From Oleimicrobium sp037445575 (GTDB taxonomy: Bacteria > Zhuqueibacterota > Zhuqueibacteria > JANLFK01 > Oleimicrobiaceae): DNA of 8,544 nt. Shown here piece after piece: positions 1-6,117 of this stretch. The stretch covers positions 1 to 8,544 of the forward strand of contig JBBIKH010000158.1 of NCBI GenBank assembly GCA_037445575.1. The letters run 5' to 3'. Position 1 is the stretch's first letter, and every line of letters starts with the position of its first letter. Under the pieces are notes generated by a model. That model was not told the origin of the DNA. It did not search any database and worked only from the letters and a program-made list of their open reading frames with translations. A program made the position numbers and the translations under genes.

Positions 1-454
1 GGGCAATTAGGGCCCAGAGGGCAGAGAGGGCTGCCAGCCCCAGCAACGCCGCAAAGGGCACCGTCACCTTGGGGACCAGCCTGATCCGCTCCGGAAACGT
101 TCCTGTAGCCACCTCAGTCAGCCACATCGTCACCAAGACCAGCAAACAGAGGTCAGGCAAGGCGATCACCAGACCACGGATGCCTGACGCCTCTGGGTGA
201 TAGAAGAGGTGGATGTCGGCGTTAAGTGGGATGGTGAACAGCATCAACGCCAAAAGGAAACGCTGCACGCTGCCGGTGAGAGCCCCGACAAACGGGAGCA
301 TCAGACCAAGCGTGGCAAAGACGGCCCACTTCGCCTCCAGTCCCAAGGCGAACAACCCAACCGCGCCGACGGCTGTCCCGCCCACAATCGCCAAAAGAGC
401 TGCGCTGCGCGATTGGCCAACCGTGGGCGAATATGTGGTCGCAGGCAACGCCAC
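1..454 (-). CDS. Wzy/WaaL-type O-antigen polymerase/ligase-like membrane protein, N-terminal part (runs off window)
   Basis: This is an open frame of 151 codons from a GTG start (454-452) to the left window edge, with no stop. GGAGGAGG (470-463) lies 8 bases before the GTG, directly after the stop of the upstream gene, so the two are probably translationally coupled. The protein is very hydrophobic: a segment at about residues 20-40, another at about 45-60, a third around the FTIPLNADIHLFYH motif (about 74-87), then LPDLCLLVLVTMWL and a further one near the edge. The short FxIPLNxDxxLFYH stretch followed by a glycine-containing linker and a Leu-rich helix resembles the first periplasmic segment of O-antigen ligase/polymerase family proteins in exopolysaccharide loci; that match is from memory. 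The inferred role is polymerising or ligating lipid-linked polysaccharide repeat units in the inner membrane. The catalytic periplasmic loop lies beyond the window, so polymerase and ligase cannot be told apart. Confidence 0.72.
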   Translation of the reverse strand, partial: MALPATTYSPTVGQSRSAALLAIVGGTAVGAVGLFALGLEAKWAVFATLGLMLPFVGALTGSVQRFLLALMLFTIPLNADIHLFYHPEASGIRGLVIALPDLCLLVLVTMWLTEVATGTFPERIRLVPKVTVPFAALLGLAALSALWALIA

Positions 455-462
455 TGGACCTA

Positions 463-470
463 CCTCCTCC
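463..470 (-). promoter_or_regulatory. Ribosome binding site fixing the GTG start of the polymerase-like gene
   Basis: GGAGGAGG sits 8 bases upstream of GTG 454-452 and immediately follows the TAG (473-471) of the preceding gene. It is the only good Shine-Dalgarno sequence here and supports a GTG start in an otherwise open frame. Confidence 0.7.
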
Positions 471-1289
471 CTACAGTGCCAGCTCGATGCGTTTCGGCAT
501 TATCTCGCGACGGTGGTTGAGGACAATGCCCAACACTCGCACCTTGGCCGCCACCAGCCGCTCGATTGCCTCCCGCGCCTGGTCGGTGCGCGTCCTGCCC
601 GCCCAGACCACCAGCACCACGCCATCCAGCCACTGCCCGATGCGGGCGGCCTCCGGGCCATTGGCTGCCGAGGGCAGATCCACCACCACCCTGTTGAAAC
701 GGTCACGGAACTCATCCACGAGGCGGCGCATGCGCGCGGAGGTGACCAGCTCCGCAGCCGACAAGTTCGGCGAGCCAACCGTCATGACCTTGAGTCTCCC
801 CTCGTTCACCAAGCGAATTGCCCGCGGCCAGAGGATCTGTCCGCTGAGCACCTCGGCCAAACCTGGAGCAGGGGGAATGCCCAGCACGCGGGCCACCCCC
901 GGCCTGACAATGTTGGCATCTACCAGAAGGATCCCCTTGCTAATGGTGTCGCTCTTCGGCGTAGCGCCAGCTTCATGTGTGCTGCGATTGCCATTGCCGT
1001 TGCCGTTGCCGCCAAGGTATGAGCGCGCCATGGACAGAGCAAGGAGCGAGGCCACAGTGGAGGCCCCTGCGCCTGGCGTGCACCCGGTGATGCCGATGCT
1101 AGTGAGGCGGCTCAGCCCGCCCATAAGCTCGATGTTCTCCCGCAAGGCGCGCACCTCTGCCGCCAGACTAGGCGGCACATCCAGCTCCACATTCGCCACA
1201 GGTACGCTCTGTACCGCCTCCCGGAACTGTCCGGGATCTACCCTTTCAGAGGCCTGCGCCTCCTCCAGGATATCTCTGATCACACTCAT
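471..1289 (-). CDS. BY-kinase-like / CpsD-ParA family exopolysaccharide protein with degenerate Walker A
   Basis: A 272-residue cytoplasmic P-loop protein of the CpsD/CapB/Wzc-C type, the ATPase that partners Wzz in Wzx/Wzy capsule or EPS assembly. The start is ATG 1289, which has GGGAGGT just upstream; an in-frame TTG at 1352 would overlap the end of the upstream frame and has less support. Visible motifs are a Walker A-like GCTPGAGAST (residues 69-78), a Walker A'-like LLVDANIVRP (121-130) followed by GLAEVLSG (143-150) as in BY-kinases, and a Walker B-like VVVDLP (201-206). Oddities: the invariant Walker A lysine is Ala76 (codon GCC at 1064-1062), the second acidic residue of A' is Asn126, there is no tyrosine cluster at the C-terminus (it ends RIELAL), and a (Gly-Asn)x4 insertion occupies 94-101. 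Autophosphorylation is therefore doubtful; a structural or regulatory ATPase-fold partner of Wzz is more likely. Fold assignment is firm, activity is inferred. Confidence 0.85.
   Translation of the reverse strand: MSVIRDILEEAQASERVDPGQFREAVQSVPVANVELDVPPSLAAEVRALRENIELMGGLSRLTSIGITGCTPGAGASTVASLLALSMARSYLGGNGNGNGNRSTHEAGATPKSDTISKGILLVDANIVRPGVARVLGIPPAPGLAEVLSGQILWPRAIRLVNEGRLKVMTVGSPNLSAAELVTSARMRRLVDEFRDRFNRVVVDLPSAANGPEAARIGQWLDGVVLVVWAGRTRTDQAREAIERLVAAKVRVLGIVLNHRREIMPKRIELAL
987..1010 (-). repeat. Hexanucleotide tandem repeat GGCAAY x4
   Basis: Four consecutive six-base units (two with C and two with T at the last position, minus strand) encode Gly-Asn x4 in the BY-kinase-like protein, between the Walker A helix and the A' strand. 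Gain or loss of units would keep the reading frame. It is probably a flexible surface loop. Confidence 0.75.
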
Positions 1290-1292
1290 GGT

Positions 1293-1299
1293 ACCTCCC
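1293..1299 (-). promoter_or_regulatory. Ribosome binding site fixing the start of the BY-kinase-like gene
   Basis: GGGAGGT lies just upstream of ATG 1289 with about 4 bases of spacing after the GGAGG core. It selects this ATG over the in-frame TTG 21 codons upstream. Confidence 0.7.
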
Positions 1300-1308
1300 A
1301 CTTGTTTG

Positions 1309-1518
1309 CTACACAACCTGGTGGATGACACCCACTTCGCTGGCGGCGCCAAGGGCGCCTACATCCACACCCTGAAAGCGATCTACTCGGTCGAAGCGCC
1401 GCGCTCGTCCGTTTTCCGGTAGTTCCTCCTCGTCCGTGGAGGGAGTGAGAAGCCCCTCCTGTGCCAATCGGCGGATGAGGCCGGCGTCGACGAACGCCCT
1501 GTCCAGGACGAAAGCCTG
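1309..1518 (-). pseudogene. Detached C-terminal tail of the AAA ATPase, in frame after an amber codon
   Basis: Directly after the TAG at 1521-1519 the same frame stays open for 69 codons and ends at TAG 1311-1309, only 19 bases before the ATG of the next gene. The tail begins QAFVLDRAFVDAGLIRRLA and continues with an acidic stretch (TPSTDEEELPE). An alternating hydrophobic and charged helix is what normally follows the GVPRLxNxxCDxAL motif in ExeA/XrtA-type ATPases, where the chain usually runs on as a further helix. The tail has no convincing start or Shine-Dalgarno of its own, so it would be translated only by readthrough or if the TAG is not genuine. With the tail included, the ATPase would be 313 codons and the gene spacing would match the rest of the operon. 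Confidence 0.65.
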
Positions 1519-2250
1519 CTAGAGGGCGTTGTCGCAGATGCAATTGACAAGGCGCGGCACACCTGCCGAGAGCCTGTAGATCTCCGCCAAAGCCTCGGGG
1601 GTAAAAAGTCGCTGCGGCGCCTTCGCACCGGCCACCCGCAGCCGGTGCATGACGTATTGCACCACCTGCTCAGGCCCGAGGGCCCGCAGCCGGAAGCGGA
1701 CCGCCACTCTCTGCCGGAACTGCCGCAACTCTGGCAGCAAAAGCGTCTGCTCAAGCGGCGGTTGGCCGACCAAAAGAATCTGCACGAGCTTCGTGTTGGC
1801 GGTCTCCAGGTTCGTCAGGAGCCGAATTTCCTCCAGGGTCTTGGCACGCAGGTTCTGAGCCTCGTCGACAATGAGCAGGGCATTGCGTTTCCGCTCAAAG
1901 TTGCCAATCAGGAATTGGTACAAATCCAGCAACATCTCCGCGCGGTTCTCCGATCGCACCTGCACGCCGAAATCGCGGCATACGTAACGAAGGAGATCTT
2001 CAGCCTCAAGGGTGGTATTGAACACCCAGGCGCTCACTGCCTCGTCGCCAAGATGGCGGAGCAGGGCGTGCAGGAGGGTAGTCTTGCCTGTCCCTGCATC
2101 GCCAACGAGTACAATCAGCCCTTTGCGCATCTTGACGCCGTACATCATGCGCGTCAGCGCCTCTTGGTGGTCCGGACTTGGGAACAAGAACCGAGGGTCC
2201 GGATTCACGTCGAAAGGGATCTCCTTTAGCCCAAAGTGCTCAGTGTACAT
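1519..2250 (-). CDS. ExeA/XrtA-associated-type AAA ATPase, ended early by an in-frame TAG
   Basis: A 243-residue cytoplasmic AAA ATPase beginning MYTEHFGLKEIPFDVNPDP, the typical opening of the GspA/ExeA-like ATPases found in exopolysaccharide and exosortase loci. Motifs in order: Walker A GDAGTGKTT (50-58), Walker B LLIVDEAQNL (125-134), a sensor-1 strand ILLVGQPPL (158-166), arginines RQRVAVRFRL (179-188) at the arginine-finger position, and a sensor-2-like GVPRLVNCICDNAL (230-243). All catalytic motifs look intact. The chain stops at TAG 1521-1519, directly after a motif that in the family is followed by another helix, and the frame continues as coding-like sequence to 1309, so this product is probably truncated. 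The start ATG at 2250 has only a weak GGG-type ribosome site. The exact role of this ATPase in EPS assembly is not settled; energising or regulating the polysaccharide machine is an inference from gene context. Confidence 0.9.
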   Translation of the reverse strand: MYTEHFGLKEIPFDVNPDPRFLFPSPDHQEALTRMMYGVKMRKGLIVLVGDAGTGKTTLLHALLRHLGDEAVSAWVFNTTLEAEDLLRYVCRDFGVQVRSENRAEMLLDLYQFLIGNFERKRNALLIVDEAQNLRAKTLEEIRLLTNLETANTKLVQILLVGQPPLEQTLLLPELRQFRQRVAVRFRLRALGPEQVVQYVMHRLRVAGAKAPQRLFTPEALAEIYRLSAGVPRLVNCICDNAL

Positions 2251-2300
2251 TGCTCGACCCTACGTTACCTATGCTGAGCCGGTGCTAGTGTGTTGTCCGG

Positions 2301-2603
2301 TCAGCTGCATTCCTCCTCATCACCGGGGAAGAGTTCCGACACGGGCACCTCGAGGATGCTTGCCGCCCGCCGTTTGAACTCCTCGGTGGGTTCCACGCGG
2401 TTGTTCTCCACCATCGACAGATAGGGGGCACTGCACCCCAGCATGTACGCCAGCTCATATTGCTTAAGGCCTGCTTCCCAGCGCCGCACCTTCAGTAGGT
2501 TCTTGGGGCGCACCAACGGACGCCTTGGATGTGGCAGCTGACGCCGTTCAAGCGCAGCGTCTCCCATCCCAACCTCAACCCACAGTTTTCTTTTCTCGTC
2601 CAT
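2301..2603 (-). CDS. Small XRE-family helix-turn-helix regulator in the EPS operon
   Basis: A 100-residue protein. The N-terminal 30 residues are basic and Pro-rich (RRQLPHPRRPLVRP). Residues about 35-92 form a Cro/CI-type helix-turn-helix: NLLKVRRWEAGLKQYELAYM, then LGCSAPYLSMVENNRVEPTE with the recognition-helix pattern, then FKRRAASILEVPVSELF, the classic closing helix. It ends in an acidic GDEEECS tail. I chose ATG 2603, preceded by GTGGAG and GAGGG; ATG 2567 is a possible alternative with GAGG in front. The longer GTG-type extension upstream would overlap the wzz-like gene and is less likely. It lies 28 bases after the chain-length gene and 50 bases before the AAA ATPase, so it is co-transcribed with both. 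Control of this operon or of other surface genes is inferred; no operator could be identified. Confidence 0.82.
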   Translation of the reverse strand: MDEKRKLWVEVGMGDAALERRQLPHPRRPLVRPKNLLKVRRWEAGLKQYELAYMLGCSAPYLSMVENNRVEPTEEFKRRAASILEVPVSELFPGDEEECS

Positions 2604-2631
2604 GGCTCCACATCCCTCATCACATGCGGAA

Positions 2632-4128
2632 CTACACCATTTCGTTGCCGGCCTTGCCCACACCAAGGGGCGTCCCTAGCGGACGCACCCCACTGCCTTT
2701 TGCTCTGACAAATGGGCCACCACTGAGAGCTACGATCCCGCCTTCGGCAAACGAGGCCAGCACCGGGAATCCTAGCACCCGGCGTACGTCATCCTCGCTG
2801 TCGATGGAGGTGTCCAACGACTCGGCAAAGAACGCCGACCCGAGGGCTACCACTGCCCCGAGGAGTAGACCCACCATCAGATACAGCGGTCGGTTGGGTC
2901 GCACCGGCGAGCGCGGCGGCACCGCCGCGCTCACCACCTTCACCTGCAACAGTTGGTCCTGACGCGAAAGCGCCAGACGTGCTTCCTCGCGTTGCTTCAG
3001 CAGCACCGAATACAGCTCCTGCGTCTCCTTGATGCCGCGGGATATGCGGCTAAGCTCGTAGGCATTGCCAGCAAAACGTTTGAGCTGGCCCTGCACTTCG
3101 GCGATCTTTGCTTGGAGCGAGGCCTCCTCGGCGCGCAGGGCCCGCAAATTGGCCTCCTCCTCGGCAATGATCTCCCGCAGCTCCTGCCGCAGCTTGTCCT
3201 GGAGGAGGGCAACCTGCTTTTCCGCTGCTACCACCTGCGGGTGGCTGGCAGTGTAGCGCTGGCGAAGCCTGTTGCGCTCCAGCTCCTGGGACAGCAACTC
3301 CGATTTCAAGCGCGACAGGTATTCCTCGCGGCTTGGACTGTCGCTGGTCTCGGTGCTTGGAATGACCACCGGCCCGTTGCCGCTCAGTTCCTCACGGTAG
3401 ACACGGAGTTTAGACTCCTTGCCGATCCGCTTGGTGCGCACCTCCGTGAGGGCCTGATCATAGTCGGCCAACTTTCTGTAGAGAATCTCCGCCTCCCCTT
3501 CGAGCACCACCACTCCCTCGCGCCGCTTGAACTCAGCCTCACGGCGCTCCAGCTCATCCAGCTTGGCAGCAGCCATCTTGATCTGCTCGTCAAAGAAGGC
3601 GTAGGTGCGCAGATCCTTGGCCAATTCTGCCCGGTGCCGGCTGTACTGCTCGACGATACAGTTGGCAATAGCTGCGGCGCGCTTGGCGTCGTGGTCGCTG
3701 AAGGTGACCTGGAGCAAGTTGGTCTCCTTGGTTTGCTCCACCTTCAGCCCCTTTTGCACCATTGCCACCGCCTGCTCGAAACGTGCGCTGTCGGCGGCAG
3801 TGCCAGATGCTTTGGCCAGACCAAGAGCTCTCACCACCCGCTCGGCGATGGGCCGGCTCTTCAGGATCTGCATCTCGGCCGCGATCTGGTCATAGTTCGT
3901 GCGCCGTAGCCACCAGTTCAGCTCGATGATGAGCGTCTTCTCTGCGTCCTTCTCCCAGTCAACCAGGATGGTCGCTCCTGCGCGGTAGAGGGGGCGCATG
4001 GTCAAGGTGCCCACGGCCACAGTGGCAACGGTGGAGAGAAAGATCAGAGTGATCATCCTCTTGCGTTTGAACAACACCCGCAGCACCCTTCGCACCGAGG
4101 CGGTGCGGTCGCACATACGCGTTTCCAT
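2632..4128 (-). CDS. Wzz-type polysaccharide chain-length determinant / co-polymerase (GNVR domain)
   Basis: A 498-residue inner-membrane protein that sets polysaccharide chain length and links the cytoplasmic kinase-like ATPase to the Wza exporter. The start is ATG 4128 with AAAGGAG 6 bases upstream; an in-frame ATG at 4203 would overlap the wza-like gene. The first transmembrane helix is at about residues 24-45 (ITLIFLSTVATVAVGTL), and the Wzz domain YRAGATILVD follows from residue 48. A long periplasmic coiled coil spans roughly 170-390 with many Glu/Arg/Leu heptads and the motif YTASHPQVV (292-300). The GNVR-like segment YELSRISRGIKETQELYSVL is at about 357-376. The proline-rich run VPPRSPVRPNRP (403-414) leads into the second helix (416-435) and the conserved tail LDTSIDSEDDVRRVLGFPVL (438-457). 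The kinase domain is not fused but encoded separately downstream. Length and architecture match Wzz proteins of exosortase-type EPS loci. Confidence 0.93.
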   Translation of the reverse strand: METRMCDRTASVRRVLRVLFKRKRMITLIFLSTVATVAVGTLTMRPLYRAGATILVDWEKDAEKTLIIELNWWLRRTNYDQIAAEMQILKSRPIAERVVRALGLAKASGTAADSARFEQAVAMVQKGLKVEQTKETNLLQVTFSDHDAKRAAAIANCIVEQYSRHRAELAKDLRTYAFFDEQIKMAAAKLDELERREAEFKRREGVVVLEGEAEILYRKLADYDQALTEVRTKRIGKESKLRVYREELSGNGPVVIPSTETSDSPSREEYLSRLKSELLSQELERNRLRQRYTASHPQVVAAEKQVALLQDKLRQELREIIAEEEANLRALRAEEASLQAKIAEVQGQLKRFAGNAYELSRISRGIKETQELYSVLLKQREEARLALSRQDQLLQVKVVSAAVPPRSPVRPNRPLYLMVGLLLGAVVALGSAFFAESLDTSIDSEDDVRRVLGFPVLASFAEGGIVALSGGPFVRAKGSGVRPLGTPLGVGKAGNEMV

Positions 4129-4134
4129 GGCGAA

Positions 4135-4141
4135 CTCCTTT
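4135..4141 (-). promoter_or_regulatory. Ribosome binding site fixing the start of the wzz-like gene
   Basis: AAAGGAG lies 6 bases before ATG 4128. It decides against the upstream in-frame ATG at 4203, which falls inside the wza-like gene. Confidence 0.75.
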
Positions 4142-4165
4142 GGTAATGGGCTCGTGTCCAGTCGC

Positions 4166-4936
4166 TCACTTCCACGCCCGCGACCAGAATACTGAGCGAG
4201 CATAGAGGTCCAACGGCGGTATGACCGTGTCGTAGACCTGGGTCATGAACGTACGGATGTTGCCGATAAACGTCTTGGGCACGTAGACGATGTCATACGG
4301 CCTGACCTCGACGTCGGGGCTTGTGTCCTTGTGGGCAAGCGCCTGCGTCAGGTCGGAGCGGATAGCCGACACCCGCTTTTCGTCCAGCACCCTGATCAAC
4401 ATCACGCTGCTGAGGTTGGCCTCGTTGGTCGGACCGCCGGCAGTGGCGATGGCACGCAGCATGGTCATACTACGCTGCACCACATAGGCACCGGGATTGC
4501 GCACCTCGCCCAGGACGTAGACGGTGTTGCCACCGAACTGCTTCACGGTCACCGTGACCTCCGGTTGCAACAGGATCTCTGCGTACTTTTCGCTGATGAG
4601 GCGCGCCAGTTGCATAGGGGTCATGTCGGTGACCCGAATGTCGCCGACCCGCTGCAAGGTGATACAGCCGTCAGGGCGAACAGTGACCTCCACATTGAAC
4701 TCTTCGTTATTGAAGAATCTGATGTCGAGGACGTCGCCGTAGCCCAGACGGTACTCCCTCTCTTTGTCGGCGACCGCCGGGGTCGTCTGCTGTGCCACGT
4801 AGACGTCCCCTGCCGCCTGCGGTTCTGTGGCTGCTTCTCCGGCCACCCGCGGCCTGACGGCGCATCCGGCCAGTCCAACCAACACTGCTAACACCCCTGC
4901 ATACTCCATCAGGGGCATTGCTGCACTTCGTCTCAT
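4166..4936 (-). CDS. Wza-type polysaccharide export lipoprotein (Poly_export + SLBB)
   Basis: A 256-residue outer-membrane export protein. The N-terminus is a lipoprotein signal: basic MRR, a hydrophobic stretch, then the lipobox LAGC with the lipidated cysteine at residue 25. A low-complexity Ala/Glu-rich linker (about 31-58) follows. The polysaccharide export domain begins at YRLGYGDVLDIRFFNNEEF (about 62-80), continues with VRPDGCITLQRVGDI (86-100) and ends with a LQPEVTVTV strand (about 123-131). One SLBB domain follows (VYVLGEVRNPGAYVVQRSMT, 139-158, to about 185), then the VRPYDIVYVP strand (211-220). A C-terminal helical segment (about 222-256) could form the membrane-spanning helix of a Wza ring. 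One SLBB is fewer than in E. coli Wza but usual for short family members. An excellent Shine-Dalgarno (AGGAGGTG) precedes ATG 4936. The first gene of the EPS cluster in this window, 37 bases ahead of the chain-length determinant. Confidence 0.94.
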   Translation of the reverse strand: MRRSAAMPLMEYAGVLAVLVGLAGCAVRPRVAGEAATEPQAAGDVYVAQQTTPAVADKEREYRLGYGDVLDIRFFNNEEFNVEVTVRPDGCITLQRVGDIRVTDMTPMQLARLISEKYAEILLQPEVTVTVKQFGGNTVYVLGEVRNPGAYVVQRSMTMLRAIATAGGPTNEANLSSVMLIRVLDEKRVSAIRSDLTQALAHKDTSPDVEVRPYDIVYVPKTFIGNIRTFMTQVYDTVIPPLDLYARSVFWSRAWK

Positions 4937-4940
4937 GATC

Positions 4941-4948
4941 CACCTCCT
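4941..4948 (-). promoter_or_regulatory. Strong ribosome binding site of the wza-like gene
   Basis: AGGAGGTG is a near-perfect anti-16S match ending a few bases before ATG 4936. It lies just downstream, in the transcription direction, of the inverted repeat at 4962-4994. Confidence 0.75.
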
Positions 4949-4961
4949 AAACCGGATCGGA

Positions 4962-4994
4962 TTTCGCCCCTATCACGAAGGCGCGGGGGCGAAA
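4962..4994 (-). promoter_or_regulatory. Inverted repeat between the T9SS-protein gene and wza
   Basis: Two perfect 9-base arms, TTTCGCCCC (4962-4970) and GGGGCGAAA (4986-4994), are separated by 15 bases. The hairpin starts 2 bases after the TAA of the secreted-protein gene and ends 13 bases before the wza Shine-Dalgarno. No T-run follows on either strand, so it is not a textbook intrinsic terminator. It could be an RNA processing or stability element, a weak terminator separating the two units, or a protein-binding operator. Function is not known. Confidence 0.5.
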
Positions 4995-4996
4995 AG

Positions 4997-6064
4997 TTAC
5001 TTCAAGAGCTGCATGCTCTGCGTCAACCTCACGCCCTCCGTCTCCAGGACATACAGGTAGATGCCGCTGGGCACGCGATTGCCCAGTTCATCGGTGGCGT
5101 CCCACCTCACCTCGTAGCGGCCCACCTCCATGTGGCCCTGCACCAGAGTCCGCCCCAGCTGCCCCTGAACGTTGTAGATCTTCAGGGACGCAGTACCCGC
5201 CTCTTTCAGCTCAAACGCAATCCACGTCTCGGGATTGAACGGATTGGGATAGTTCTGAGCCAAAGAGACCTTGGTCGGGACCGTTACGGCCGGTACCAAG
5301 ATGGGGCCATGCAGCCGTACGCGACCCGCATAGTCCACGTCCGCCAGCCGGTAGTAGTAGGCGGTGTCCGGAGCAGCCTCGCTATCGTAGTAGCTGTACT
5401 CGCGGCGCTCCATGCTGTTGCCTGCCCCGGGGATGAGCTGGCTGGTGATGCGGACGAACGGCCCGTGCTCGGCAGTGGCGCGGTGAATCTCGAAACCGCG
5501 GTTGTCGGTCTCTGATTGCGTGGCCCACATCAGTTTCACCCCACCGTTGACGCGCCTGGCCTCAAAGGCCACCAGCTCCACCGCCACCACCGCATCCTGG
5601 GTGGCCCAGGTGGGGAAATCGACGCTACCAAAGTCGCCCACCAGCTCAAGAGTGGCCAGCTGGGAATCCCCGTAGTAAGTGGCGGTCGCGACGCTGGAAT
5701 CGTTCCAGGCGCGGCAATAGATGACCGCCCCGGTCACCAGCAGGTCGTGGGTGAACTGCGCCGTAAACTTGCCTTCGTGGGGGTTGAAGGGAAAGCCCGC
5801 CCCTGCGAAGGTAGTGCCGATGAGCACATCGTCCGCGGTCGGGTTGCCATGTTCGTCCGGCATATCGTTCAGCCCGTTTGCCCCGGCGTAAATGATCTGA
5901 ATGAGGTCGCCGTAACCCTCAAAGGCGGACCCGCGGAGCCAGTTGCCGAGTTCATCCTGCGCACCACTCACGCAGCTGACATCGACGGTACCCGCCCTTG
6001 GCTGGGCAGTTGCCAGCACCACCACAATCCCGACCACTGCGCAGAAGATTCCTCTTCCACCCAT
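4997..6064 (-). CDS. Secreted protein with T9SS type A C-terminal sorting domain
   Basis: A 355-residue protein. The start is ATG 6064 with AGGAGG 7 bases upstream; a GTG at 6088 would put the start ahead of the ribosome site. A Sec signal peptide (GIFCAVVGIVVVLATAQPRAG, about residues 5-25) leads into a domain of about 130 residues that I do not recognise. It contains Asn/Asp/Gly-rich loops (AGANGLNDMPDEHGNPTADD, 60-79) and two cysteines (31 and 117). A Fn3-like beta region follows, VELVAFEARRVNGGVKLMWA (162-181), with SETDNRGFEIHRA and YYYRLADVDYAGRVRLHGPI (236-255). The C-terminus carries the sorting domain: LAQNYPNPFNPET (268-280), WDATDELGNRVPSGIYLYVL (321-340), ending MQLLK. The family expectation is export by Sec, then T9SS across the outer membrane with surface attachment. 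It lies 60 bases before wza and is paralogous to the truncated gene at the right edge. The function of the N-terminal domain is unknown. Confidence 0.88.
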   Translation of the reverse strand: MGGRGIFCAVVGIVVVLATAQPRAGTVDVSCVSGAQDELGNWLRGSAFEGYGDLIQIIYAGANGLNDMPDEHGNPTADDVLIGTTFAGAGFPFNPHEGKFTAQFTHDLLVTGAVIYCRAWNDSSVATATYYGDSQLATLELVGDFGSVDFPTWATQDAVVAVELVAFEARRVNGGVKLMWATQSETDNRGFEIHRATAEHGPFVRITSQLIPGAGNSMERREYSYYDSEAAPDTAYYYRLADVDYAGRVRLHGPILVPAVTVPTKVSLAQNYPNPFNPETWIAFELKEAGTASLKIYNVQGQLGRTLVQGHMEVGRYEVRWDATDELGNRVPSGIYLYVLETEGVRLTQSMQLLK

Positions 6065-6071
6065 CGTACTC

Positions 6072-6077
6072 CCTCCT
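6072..6077 (-). promoter_or_regulatory. Ribosome binding site fixing the start of the T9SS-sorted protein gene
   Basis: AGGAGG lies 7 bases before ATG 6064. It lies within the extension implied by the upstream GTG at 6088, so the shorter start is preferred. Confidence 0.7.
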
Positions 6078-6117
6078 CTCTGCTTCACACTATTGTGTAC
6101 ATGCCCAAATCCTTACC

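Noticed and set aside
1287..1352. TTG start at 1352 for the BY-kinase-like protein
   Set aside because: It would overlap the ATPase reading frame and lacks a ribosome site; ATG 1289 has GGGAGGT in front.
213..1422. Long plus-strand open frames opposite the polymerase-like and kinase-like genes
   Set aside because: They are antisense shadows of well-supported minus-strand genes in GC-rich DNA. The translations show no recognisable domains and are Pro/Arg/Ser-rich with no ribosome sites.
1309..1521. Genome-wide reassignment of TAG as a sense codon
   Set aside because: TAG is also the natural terminator of the kinase-like gene (473-471), the wzz-like gene (2634-2632) and the right-edge gene (8013-8011), so general amber recoding is unlikely.
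2953..3909. 318-codon plus-strand open frame opposite the wzz-like gene
   Set aside because: Leu/Gln/Gly-rich translation mirrors the Glu/Lys/Leu codons of the coiled coil on the other strand. No domain is visible, and the minus-strand gene is certain.
6092..6104. Small palindrome ACAC-TATT-GTGT in the spacer before the T9SS gene
   Set aside because: The arms are only four to five bases, which is expected by chance; no second copy noticed.
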